Shown here: piece by piece, positions 1 through 8,947 of the stretch
How positions within the stretch are numbered: position 1 is the stretch's first letter
Layout: every line of letters starts with the position of its first letter
Assembly (NCBI GenBank): GCA_021845835.1
Contig: JAJZVE010000151.1
Location: 1-8,947 of the forward strand
Origin: Pseudomonadota bacterium
GTDB taxonomy: Bacteria > Pseudomonadota > Alphaproteobacteria > Acetobacterales > Acetobacteraceae
DNA: 8,947 nt
Direction: 5' to 3'
Position numbers and translations under genes: made by a program
Notes under the pieces: generated by a model
The model's input: the letters and a program-made list of their open reading frames with translations, nothing else
Databases searched by the model: none
What the model was told of the DNA's origin: nothing

Positions 1-1
1 C

Positions 2-328
2 GGACCGTTCGAGGTCGAAAGCGCGCTGCTGGAACATCGCGCCGTCGCGGAGGCGGGCGTGATCGGCAAGCCGGACCCGATCGCGGGGGAAATCGTCAAG
101 GCATTCGTTGCGCTGAAGCCGGGCTTTGCGGCGTCGGAGACGCTGATGCGCGACCTGCTTGGCCACGCGCGCAAGCGCCTGGGCGCCGTCGTGGCGCCGA
201 AGGAGATCGCTTTCGTCCCCGGCCTGCCGCGCACGCGCAGCGGCAAGATCATGCGTCGCCTGCTGAAGGCCCGCGAACTCGGCCTGCCGGAGGGCGATCT
301 CTCCACGCTGGAGGACGACATGCGATGA
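2..328 (+). CDS. acsA: Acetyl-CoA synthetase-like AMP-forming acyl-CoA ligase, C-terminal part (5' end outside window)
   Basis: The frame is open from the window edge, so only the last 108 residues are seen. They form the mobile C-terminal subdomain of the acyl-adenylate-forming enzymes. It opens with the [12 protein letters not shown] helix, followed by [13 protein letters not shown]. Near the end is the catalytic-lysine motif [18 protein letters not shown], and then the [10 protein letters not shown] tail characteristic of acetyl-CoA synthetases. The lysine of SGK is the residue that drives adenylate formation in this family. The likely reaction is acetate (or another short acid) + ATP + CoA to acyl-CoA + AMP + PPi. 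The stop codon overlaps the E1 alpha start as ATGA, placing the gene in the dehydrogenase operon. The acid substrate cannot be read because the acyl pocket lies upstream, so propionate or another short acid remains possible. The family call is firm and the exact substrate is inferred. Confidence 0.85.
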   Translation, partial: GPFEVESALLEHRAVAEAGVIGKPDPIAGEIVKAFVALKPGFAASETLMRDLLGHARKRLGAVVAPKEIAFVPGLPRTRSGKIMRRLLKARELGLPEGDLSTLEDDMR

Positions 329-1311
329 CCGACAAGGTACATCTTGATCATCCGCATGTGCGCCACCTGCTCACCGTCATGCTGCGCATACGGCGGTTCG
401 AGGAGAAATGCTTCGAGCTCTATCAGAGCGAGAAGATCCGCGGCTTCATGCATCTCTACGACGGCGAGGAAGCGGTCTCCGTCGGCGTGGTCGAGGCCTT
501 GCTGCCGGAGGATGCCATCGTCGCCACGTACCGCGAGCATGGCCAGGCATTGGCGCGCGGCATCGGCATGGACGTGCTGATGGCGGAACTCTACGGCAAG
601 TCGCAGGGCTGCTGCCGCGGGCGTGGCGGGTCGATGCACGTGTTCGATCGGACGACGCGCTTCTACGGTGGCAATGCCATCGTCGGCGGCGGATTGCCGC
701 TCGCGGTCGGGGTCGCGATGGCCGACAGGATGCTGGGTCGCGCCGCCGTCACCGCCTGCTTTTTCGGCGACGGCGCAGTGGACGAAGGCTCGTTCCACGA
801 AAGCATGAACCTGGCGTCGCTGTGGACGCTGCCGGTGCTGTTCGTGTGCGAGAACAACCGCTATGCCATGGGCATGGCCCTGGAACGCGCCGAGGCGGAA
901 ACGGACATTGCGCACAAGGCCGCCGAATACCGAATGGACAACGACGTCGTTGACGGGATGGATGTCGTCGCCGTGGAGGTGGCGGCGCGGCGGGCAATCG
1001 GCAACATCCGCGCCACCGGACGCCCGTTCCTGCTGGAATGCCGCACCTATCGCTTCCGCGCCCATTCGATGTTCGACGCGCAGCTCTATCGCACGCGGCA
1101 GGAAGTGGAGGCGTGGCGCCAGCGCGATCCGATCGCGCAGCTGCAATCCTGGCTGGAACAGAACGGGCTGATGCACGCGGATGAGGTCGCCGGCATCGAA
1201 GCCGGCATCGCCGCCGAAGTGGCTGCGGCGGTCGCCTTCGCCGAGGCAGGCAGTTGGGAACCCGTCGAGGAACTGGAGCGGTTCACGATCATGGACCGGG
1301 TGCCGCAATGA
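325..1311 (+). CDS. pdhA: Thiamine-diphosphate 2-oxoacid dehydrogenase E1 component, alpha subunit (pyruvate/acetoin type)
   Basis: The 328-residue product is the usual size for a bacterial E1 alpha. The E1 alpha/beta heterotetramer decarboxylates a 2-oxoacid on thiamine diphosphate and passes the acyl unit to the lipoyl group of E2. Visible features are the N-terminal [14 protein letters not shown] helix, the [12 protein letters not shown] active-site segment (about residues 97-108), and the thiamine-diphosphate/Mg motif running from GDG (148-150) to ENN (176-178). The loop [10 protein letters not shown] (242-251) corresponds to the phosphorylation loop of mitochondrial E1 alpha. The ATG overlaps the upstream stop by ATGA, and GGAGG at 310-314 lies 10 nt ahead of it. 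The E1 beta start overlaps this gene's stop. Sequence alone does not separate pyruvate dehydrogenase from acetoin dehydrogenase or another 2-oxoacid dehydrogenase. Pyruvate is favoured slightly because an acetyl-CoA-forming ligase sits alongside. Confidence 0.93.
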   Translation: MTDKVHLDHPHVRHLLTVMLRIRRFEEKCFELYQSEKIRGFMHLYDGEEAVSVGVVEALLPEDAIVATYREHGQALARGIGMDVLMAELYGKSQGCCRGRGGSMHVFDRTTRFYGGNAIVGGGLPLAVGVAMADRMLGRAAVTACFFGDGAVDEGSFHESMNLASLWTLPVLFVCENNRYAMGMALERAEAETDIAHKAAEYRMDNDVVDGMDVVAVEVAARRAIGNIRATGRPFLLECRTYRFRAHSMFDAQLYRTRQEVEAWRQRDPIAQLQSWLEQNGLMHADEVAGIEAGIAAEVAAAVAFAEAGSWEPVEELERFTIMDRVPQ

Positions 1312-2311
1312 GCGCCGCAGGCGAACCGCTTTCTCCGCAACGCATCACTTATCGCGAGGCATGCCGGCAGGCGATCCGCGCCGCTATCCTCGCCGACCGG
1401 CGCGTGTTTCTGATGGGGGAGGACGTGGCGCGCTACGGCGGCTGCTACGCGGTGACGAAGGGCCTTGCCGAGGAACTCGGGGAGGATCGCATCCGCGATA
1501 CGCCGCTGTCGGAAGCGGCATATGTCGGCGCCGGGATCGGCGCGGCGATCGCCGGCATGCGGCCGATCGTCGAGATCATGACGGTGAATTTCAGCCTGCT
1601 GGCACTGGACCAGATCGTCAACAACGCGGCGACGATTCCGCACATGTCGGGCGGGCAGTTTGCCGTACCCCTGGTGATCCGCATGGCGACCGGCGCGGGG
1701 CGGCAACTGGCCGCGCAGCATTCCCACAGCCTGGAAGGCTGGTACGCGCATATCCCCGGCCTCAAGGTGCTGGCACCGGCCACGCACGAAGATGCGCGCC
1801 ACATGCTGCAGGCAGCCCTCGACGATCCCAATCCCGTGCTGCTCTTCGAGCATGTCATGCTCTACAACCGCGAGGATGGGCTGGACCCGAACGTCACCGC
1901 CGTTGACATCGCCGCGGCAAAAATCCGTCGGCCCGGACGCGATGTCACGCTGGTCACCTACGGCGGTTCGCTGTTCAAGACGCTCGATGCGGCGGAGGCG
2001 TTGCGGCAGGAGGGCATCGAGGCCGAGGTGATCGACCTGCGCGTCCTGCGGCCGCTCGACATGGCGACGGTGCTCGCGTCCGTGACGCGCACCCGGCGCG
2101 TGGTGATCATCGACGAGGGATGGAAGTCCGGCTCGTTGTCGGCCGAGGTCGCCGCCCGCATCGCGGAGGGTGCGTTCTTCGAGCTCGACGCGCCGATCCG
2201 GCGTGTCTGTTCACGCGAAGTTCCGATCCCCTACGCCGCGCATCTCGAACAGGCCGCCCTGCCGCAGATGCCGGCCATTGCCGCCGCGGCGCGGGAACTG
2301 GTGAAGGGCGG

Positions 2312-2315
<4 letters not shown>
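1308..2315 (+). CDS. pdhB: Thiamine-diphosphate 2-oxoacid dehydrogenase E1 component, beta subunit
   Basis: The 335-residue product matches E1 beta along its whole length. It has [11 protein letters not shown] near residues 35-45, [17 protein letters not shown] (64-80, including the conserved glutamate that activates thiamine diphosphate), and [17 protein letters not shown] (101-117). Also present are [17 protein letters not shown] (129-145) and the C-terminal transketolase half with [11 protein letters not shown] and IDEGWKSGS. It pairs with the alpha subunit to form the decarboxylating E1. I chose the ATG at 1308 because it overlaps the alpha stop as ATGA, like the other junctions of the operon. 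An in-frame start 18 codons upstream would add residues encoded inside the alpha gene that do not look like E1 beta. The Shine-Dalgarno match before 1308 is weak, which fits coupled re-initiation. The next gene again overlaps by ATGA. Confidence 0.93.
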
Positions 2316-3477
<1,162 letters not shown>

Positions 3478-3481
<4 letters not shown>

Positions 3482-3714
3482 CCACCGCGGAAGCCCGACG
3501 GCTGATCGTCGAGGCCCTGTCGCGCCTTGCACCGGAAGCCAACCCGGCGGAGCTGCCCGGCAGGGCGGACCTGCGCAGCGAACTCGACCTTGATTCGATG
3601 GATTTCCTCAACTTCGTCGCCGCGCTGCACGCGCGGACCGGGATCGACATTCCCGAAGCCGACTATCCGAAATTGTCCACGCTCGACGGTGCCGCCGCCT
3701 ATCTCGCCCGCTGA
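3478..3714 (+). CDS. Small free-standing acyl carrier protein, last gene of the dehydrogenase operon
   Basis: This 78-residue protein has the size and pattern of an acyl carrier protein. The phosphopantetheine attachment motif is DLDSMDFLNF with Ser40. It is preceded by the hydrophobic first helix (LIVEALSRLAP) and the acidic DLRSELDL segment, and followed by FVAALHARTGIDIPEADYPKLSTLDGAAAYL. ACPs carry acyl groups as thioesters on the phosphopantetheine arm. The ATG overlaps the E2 stop as ATGA and has two Shine-Dalgarno-like stretches, AGGAGG at 3462-3467 and GGAGG at 3469-3473. It is therefore probably made in step with E2. The divergent helix-2 sequence (DSMDFLNF where fatty-acid-synthesis ACPs usually read DSLDTVE) suggests a specialised carrier, not the housekeeping AcpP. 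Its acyl load and partner enzymes are unknown. The ligase and E2 in the same operon are the obvious candidates. Confidence 0.88.
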
Positions 3715-3749
3715 CCCGGGAAGGACGCGCGGCATCCAATCGGCCCGGA

Positions 3750-6608
<2,859 letters not shown>

Positions 6609-6614
6609 CGCTTG

Positions 6615-6618
6615 CTCC
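6615..6618 (-). promoter_or_regulatory. Ribosome binding site supporting the GTG start of the tripartite fusion gene
   Basis: On the minus strand the tetramer GGAG lies 6 nt upstream of the GTG at 6608. This spacing supports the GTG over the ATGs at 6572 and 6566, although AGGG ahead of the ATG at 6572 is also acceptable. The choice changes only a short N-terminal tail before the ACP domain. Confidence 0.55.
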
Positions 6619-6638
6619 GATCCTGGCGACGTGCCGCG

Positions 6639-8375
6639 TTATGGCTGCCTCTGCGTTCCGGACGCCGGTTGCGCGCCGGGCGGCGGTGCGTCGGCCAGTG
6701 CGTGCTTCAGGATCTTGCCGAACGATGATTTCGGCAGGCTGCTCCGGAACACGAAATCACGCGGCATTTCCACCGGCGAGACCCGGTCCGCCAGGAACGC
6801 ATGCAGCGCCGCCGCATCCAGCGTCGCGCCGTCCTTCAGCACCAGATACGCCTTCGGCACCTCGCCCCTGACGGGGTCCGGCATGGCCACGACCGCCACC
6901 TCGGCGACCGCCGGGTGCAGCCGGATCGCATCCTCGACGATCCTGGCATAGACCTTGTAGCCCCGCACGGCGATCACCTCCGGCCGGCGGCTGACGAAAT
7001 AGAGATGGCCATCCTCGTCGAGCCGACCGAGATCGCCGGTATGCAGCCACCCGTCGCGCAGCGTCTCGCGGGTGGCGTCCGGCTGCTGCCAGTAGCCGCG
7101 CATCACCTGTGGGCCGCGCACACAGATCTCGCCGATCTCACCCGCCGGCAGAGCGCGCGCCGGCGGCTCTGTCGCGAGGATCGCGACCTCGGTGCCGGGC
7201 AGCGGCAGCCCGCAGGATCCGGGCCGCTCGACACCTTCGAGCGGATTGCTGCAGGTGACCACCGGCGCGCATTCGGTCAGACCGTAGCCCTCGGCAAGCC
7301 TGACGCCGGTTTGCGCGACGAAGCGGCGCGCCAGCGACTCCGGCAGCACATCGCCGCCGGACACGCAGACCTTGAGCGAGGAGAAATCCGTCCGCCCGAT
7401 CGTGGGACATTCCAGCAGCGCACGAAACAGCGCCGGAACGCCGACCAGCATGGTGACGCCATACCGCTCGATGGCGCGCAGCGTCTCCGCCGGCCGGAAG
7501 CGCGGCTCGATCACCAGTTCGCCGCCGAGCGCCACGGCGAAGTTCATCACCGCGGTCATCCCGAAGCAGTGGAAGAACGGCAGCACCGCCAGGAACCGCT
7601 CGGCGCCCGGATCGGCCCTGGTGAACCATGCGCGCAATTGCATGACATTGGCGCAGAGATTCGCGTGCGACAGCATGGCCCCCTTCGGATGGCCCGTGGT
7701 GCCGCCGGTGTACTGGATCACGGCGACCCCGGCGCGCGGCCCGGCGGACCTGGCCGGGCCTGCGGCGGCGGCGTCGGTCAGCCGCGTGAAGTCGAGAACG
7801 CGGGGATCGCGCGGCAAACGCGCCAGACGCGCATGCTCGCGCAGCCGGAAGGCGAGGCCCTGCGGGAACGGCAGCATGCGGGCGATGCGGCAGACCACCA
7901 CGTGCCGCACGGATGTCTGGTTCAGCGCAGCGAGTACCCGGCCGAAGATCGGCTGCAGGTCAACGGTGACGATCACCTCCGAGCCGGAATCCGTGATCTG
8001 CCGGACGAGTTGCGGCTCGGCCGCCAGCGGGTCGAGGTTCACGACCGTGGCGCCGGCGGTCAGCACCGCGAAATAGCTCAGCACGCCGTCCGGCAGGTTC
8101 GGCAGGCACAGTCCCACCCTGCTGCACGCGCCGACATCGAGGCGGCGCAATCCGGCCGCTGCGCGACCAATCCGGCCGGCCGCTTCGCCGTACGTGGTGC
8201 GCCGGCCACGGAAGTTCAGGAACGGTCGATCCGGGTATTTCGCGGCTGCCGAGGCGAACAGCCCATCGACTCCGCCGTCAGGCACCGCGACCGCAGAGGG
8301 CACGCCGCGCGGGTATTGCGCCAGCCACGGATACGGCCGACCAGCGTCGTCACGCTCCGACATGTCCGACTGCAT
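6639..8375 (-). CDS. fadD: FadD-family long-chain acyl-CoA ligase
   Basis: The 578-residue product is close in length to E. coli FadD (561). It starts like FadD, with PYPWLAQYPRGVP near residues 14-26. It carries the ATP/AMP signature QYTGGTTGHPKGAMLSH (221-237), LPFFHCFGMT (265-274), EGYGLTECAPVV (362-373), GPQVMRGYWQQPDAT (421-435) and GWLHTGDLG (442-450). The catalytic-lysine motif is LPKSSFGKILKH (K554). The reaction expected is fatty acid + ATP + CoA to acyl-CoA. The hinge segment that normally reads DRKKD is SRRPE here (462-466), so the hinge aspartate is serine, and VYP is VYA. A Pro/Ala-rich tail ends the protein. I chose the ATG at 8375 because FadD homology begins there and GAGG lies 10 nt ahead. 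The frame stays open to a GTG at 8594, but those 73 extra residues are Cys/Arg-rich and unlike FadD. The fusion gene follows after 30 bp, so both are probably co-transcribed. Confidence 0.9.
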   Translation of the reverse strand: MQSDMSERDDAGRPYPWLAQYPRGVPSAVAVPDGGVDGLFASAAAKYPDRPFLNFRGRRTTYGEAAGRIGRAAAGLRRLDVGACSRVGLCLPNLPDGVLSYFAVLTAGATVVNLDPLAAEPQLVRQITDSGSEVIVTVDLQPIFGRVLAALNQTSVRHVVVCRIARMLPFPQGLAFRLREHARLARLPRDPRVLDFTRLTDAAAAGPARSAGPRAGVAVIQYTGGTTGHPKGAMLSHANLCANVMQLRAWFTRADPGAERFLAVLPFFHCFGMTAVMNFAVALGGELVIEPRFRPAETLRAIERYGVTMLVGVPALFRALLECPTIGRTDFSSLKVCVSGGDVLPESLARRFVAQTGVRLAEGYGLTECAPVVTCSNPLEGVERPGSCGLPLPGTEVAILATEPPARALPAGEIGEICVRGPQVMRGYWQQPDATRETLRDGWLHTGDLGRLDEDGHLYFVSRRPEVIAVRGYKVYARIVEDAIRLHPAVAEVAVVAMPDPVRGEVPKAYLVLKDGATLDAAALHAFLADRVSPVEMPRDFVFRSSLPKSSFGKILKHALADAPPPGAQPASGTQRQP

Positions 8376-8385
8376 CAGAGGGTCG

Positions 8386-8389
8386 CCTC
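8386..8389 (-). promoter_or_regulatory. Ribosome binding site for the FadD-like gene start at 8375
   Basis: On the minus strand GAGG occurs 10 nt before the ATG at 8375. It is a modest match, but together with the onset of FadD-like sequence it decides the start against the longer in-frame reading. An ATG four codons downstream lacks any purine-rich site. Confidence 0.45.
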
Positions 8390-8516
8390 GGATGTGCTGG
8401 ATCGCCGTGGATTCCAGCAGAAACCGGGCCGCCCGGCATGCCGCGCATCCGGCATACGGCCTTCGGTCGGCGCAGCGCCCTCGCTGCCCCGCGATGGTGC
8501 ATGCGCCGCGCGTGTT

Positions 8517-8541
8517 GCCGGAGATTGCAAGCATCTCCGGC
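8517..8541. repeat. Perfect 9-bp inverted repeat (hairpin or operator) in the leader of the FadD-like gene
   Basis: GCCGGAGAT at 8517-8525 and ATCTCCGGC at 8533-8541 are exact reverse complements separated by 7 bases. On the plus strand, wobble and G-C pairs would extend the stem outward (GTT against GGC). It lies 142-166 bases upstream of the FadD-like start, between that gene and the AT-rich stretch where its promoter is expected. No T-run follows on either strand, so it does not look like a simple Rho-independent terminator. An operator or a leader-RNA structure is possible. Confidence 0.6.
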
Positions 8542-8590
8542 GGCCGATGGCCAAGCCTCCGGTCCGCGCAGATGCCATATGCAAGACATA

Positions 8591-8848
8591 TCACATGACT
8601 CCGTCAAACTCGGCTGCAATACATTTCGTCATAAGACAAATATTCGTGTATAATTTTGCCCGGGACAGGCTGCTGCATTGGTATGCATCAACATCTGCCC
8701 GCAGGGAGCGCACGCCGGAACGGCAGATGTCTTCAGGCGGGCGCAATGCGACCTTGCTCTCGCGCAGTTCCAGCGCGGCGGCAACCTGCTCCGCCGGCAG
8801 CGCGTGCAGCGGCGCGCGCTCATCCATCGTCACGCCACGCACCCTCAC
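8591..8848 (-). CDS. Unrecognised small protein, 85 codons, possibly with a decayed or fortuitous C-terminal end
   Basis: I do not recognise this protein. The start is well supported: the GTG overlaps the upstream stop as GTGA, and GGGAGGG lies 8 nt ahead of it. The first roughly 50 codons (MDERAPLHALPAEQVAAALE ... RSGVRSLRADV) have G/C-rich third positions like the neighbouring genes and read as a soluble, charged, partly helical segment. From about 8690 to the stop the codons become AT-rich and the sequence (around KLYTNICLMTKC) changes character, inside what looks like a promoter region. The true gene may therefore be short and run by chance into this tail, or it may be the truncated start of a longer ancestral gene. 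There are no transmembrane segments or known motifs. Function is unknown. Confidence 0.4.
   Translation of the reverse strand: MRVRGVTMDERAPLHALPAEQVAAALELRESKVALRPPEDICRSGVRSLRADVDAYQCSSLSRAKLYTNICLMTKCIAAEFDGVM
8602..8607 (-). promoter_or_regulatory. Tentative -35 element for the FadD-like/fusion operon
   Basis: TTGACG on the minus strand matches the sigma-70 -35 consensus at 5 of 6 positions, in an AT-richer stretch upstream of the FadD-like gene. The region one spacer downstream (about 8577-8584, TTGCAT/GCATAT) is only a poor -10 match. The assignment therefore rests mostly on position and composition. Confidence 0.25.
8626..8654 (+). promoter_or_regulatory. Plus-strand sigma-70-like promoter match of unknown purpose
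   Basis: A perfect TATAAT at 8649-8654 is preceded, with a 17-bp spacer, by TCGTCA at 8626-8631, which matches the -35 consensus at 4 of 6 positions. It would transcribe rightward, but I see no plus-strand gene between it and the window end. It may be fortuitous in an AT-rich stretch, or it may make a transcript antisense to the small minus-strand ORF. Confidence 0.3.
8691..8730. repeat. Perfect 9-bp inverted repeat with 22-base spacer inside the small ORF
   Basis: ACATCTGCC at 8691-8699 and GGCAGATGT at 8722-8730 are exact reverse complements. The pair sits exactly where the small minus-strand ORF loses coding-like composition. It could be a stem at the end of the upstream transcript or a protein-binding site. 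No T-run follows on the minus strand, so a classical terminator is not supported. Confidence 0.5.
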
Positions 8849-8946
8849 GGGCCGGTCCCTCCCCGTCCGGCCAGCGGCATCTGGATCGCCCCCCTGCGGC
8901 GGCGCAACCAGCCGCCCGACCGTGTCGGGGCCAGCCCCAGGATCCG
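8845..8946 (-). CDS. C-terminal end of an unidentified protein (5' part outside window)
   Basis: The last 33 codons of a minus-strand frame run from the window edge to a TGA at 8847-8845. Nearly every codon ends in G or C, as in the confirmed genes. The overlapping frame that is open in the same interval has many T-ending codons, so this frame is the likelier coding one. The peptide is basic (RILGLAPTRSGGWLRRRRGA, ending in GRGGTGP), which would fit a cytoplasmic tail, but it is too short to name a family. Its stop overlaps the next GTG as GTGA. Confidence 0.5.
   Translation of the reverse strand, partial: RILGLAPTRSGGWLRRRRGAIQMPLAGRGGTGP
8857..8863 (-). promoter_or_regulatory. Strong ribosome binding site for the small ORF
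   Basis: GGGAGGG on the minus strand lies 8 nt upstream of the GTG at 8848, inside the end of the preceding gene. It is one of the better Shine-Dalgarno matches in the window and is the main reason for treating the small ORF's start as real. Confidence 0.5.
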
Positions 8947-8947
8947 C

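Larger units (their letters stand above)
8376..8590. other. Apparently non-coding leader between the FadD-like gene and the upstream small ORF
   Basis: This 215-base stretch has no ORF I can support. Readings in several frames are open, but they lack recognisable sequence and lack the strong third-position G/C bias of the neighbours. Its main structure is the 9-bp inverted repeat at 8517-8541. The distal end, from about 8575, turns AT-richer and includes CATATG-like repeats. I read it as promoter plus 5' leader of the minus-strand operon. Confidence 0.5.

Noticed and set aside
1254..1307. Upstream in-frame start for E1 beta
   Set aside because: The extra 18 residues lie within the E1 alpha gene and do not resemble E1 beta. 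The ATGA overlap at 1308 matches the other junctions.
2120..2311. 64-codon N-terminal extension of E2
   Set aside because: It is encoded entirely within E1 beta, is Arg-rich, and precedes a lipoyl domain that starts exactly at the ATG at 2312.
8376..8594. 73-residue N-terminal extension of the FadD-like ligase
   Set aside because: FadD proteins begin near the WLAQYPRGVP region. The extension has weaker third-position bias and crosses the hairpin leader. It is recorded as a low-interest finding only.
8194..8653. Plus-strand open frames over the FadD 5' end and leader
   Set aside because: They overlap the confirmed ligase in antisense, lack recognisable sequence and have no convincing ribosome binding sites.

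Overview
The window is GC-rich, with strong G/C preference at third codon positions, tightly packed genes and many ATGA/GTGA start-stop overlaps. This suggests a high-GC proteobacterium. An alphaproteobacterium is my best guess from protein style, but no rRNA or other marker is present to prove it. Almost all of the sequence is coding. I see no tRNA, rRNA, CRISPR array, insertion sequence or phage gene.

Left half (1-3714, + strand): one operon that enters from outside the window. In order it encodes the C-terminal part of an acetyl-CoA synthetase-like AMP-forming ligase, the E1 alpha and E1 beta subunits of a thiamine-diphosphate 2-oxoacid (pyruvate or acetoin type) dehydrogenase, a lipoyl-bearing E2 acyltransferase, and a small free-standing acyl carrier protein (ACP). 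All four junctions are 4-bp ATGA overlaps, so the five genes are probably translationally coupled. No E3 (dihydrolipoamide dehydrogenase) is in the window. The terminal ACP is the unusual member, because a normal dehydrogenase complex delivers its acyl group to CoA and does not need one.

Right half (8947-3750, - strand): a convergent gene set. At the right edge lies the C-terminal end of an unidentified protein. Its stop overlaps the GTG start of an unrecognised 85-codon ORF. That ORF runs into an AT-richer stretch (about 8575-8690) that probably holds the promoter of the next gene. A leader of about 200 bases with a perfect 9-bp hairpin follows. Next come a FadD-family acyl-CoA ligase (8375-6639) and, 30 bp further on, a 952-residue fusion of an ACP, a fatty-acyl-AMP-ligase-like adenylation domain and a membrane-linked PlsC-type acyltransferase (6608-3750).

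Together: the two operons end 35 bp apart, tail to tail. They combine acyl activation (three AMP-forming ligases), acyl production from a 2-oxoacid, two ACP modules and a phospholipid-type acyltransferase. My inference is a dedicated acyl-supply and lipid-acylation locus. In this model one operon makes a short acyl unit that may be loaded on an ACP, and the other activates a longer acyl chain, tethers it to a built-in ACP and transfers it to a lipid acceptor. The individual enzyme families are clear. The pathway linking them is a hypothesis.
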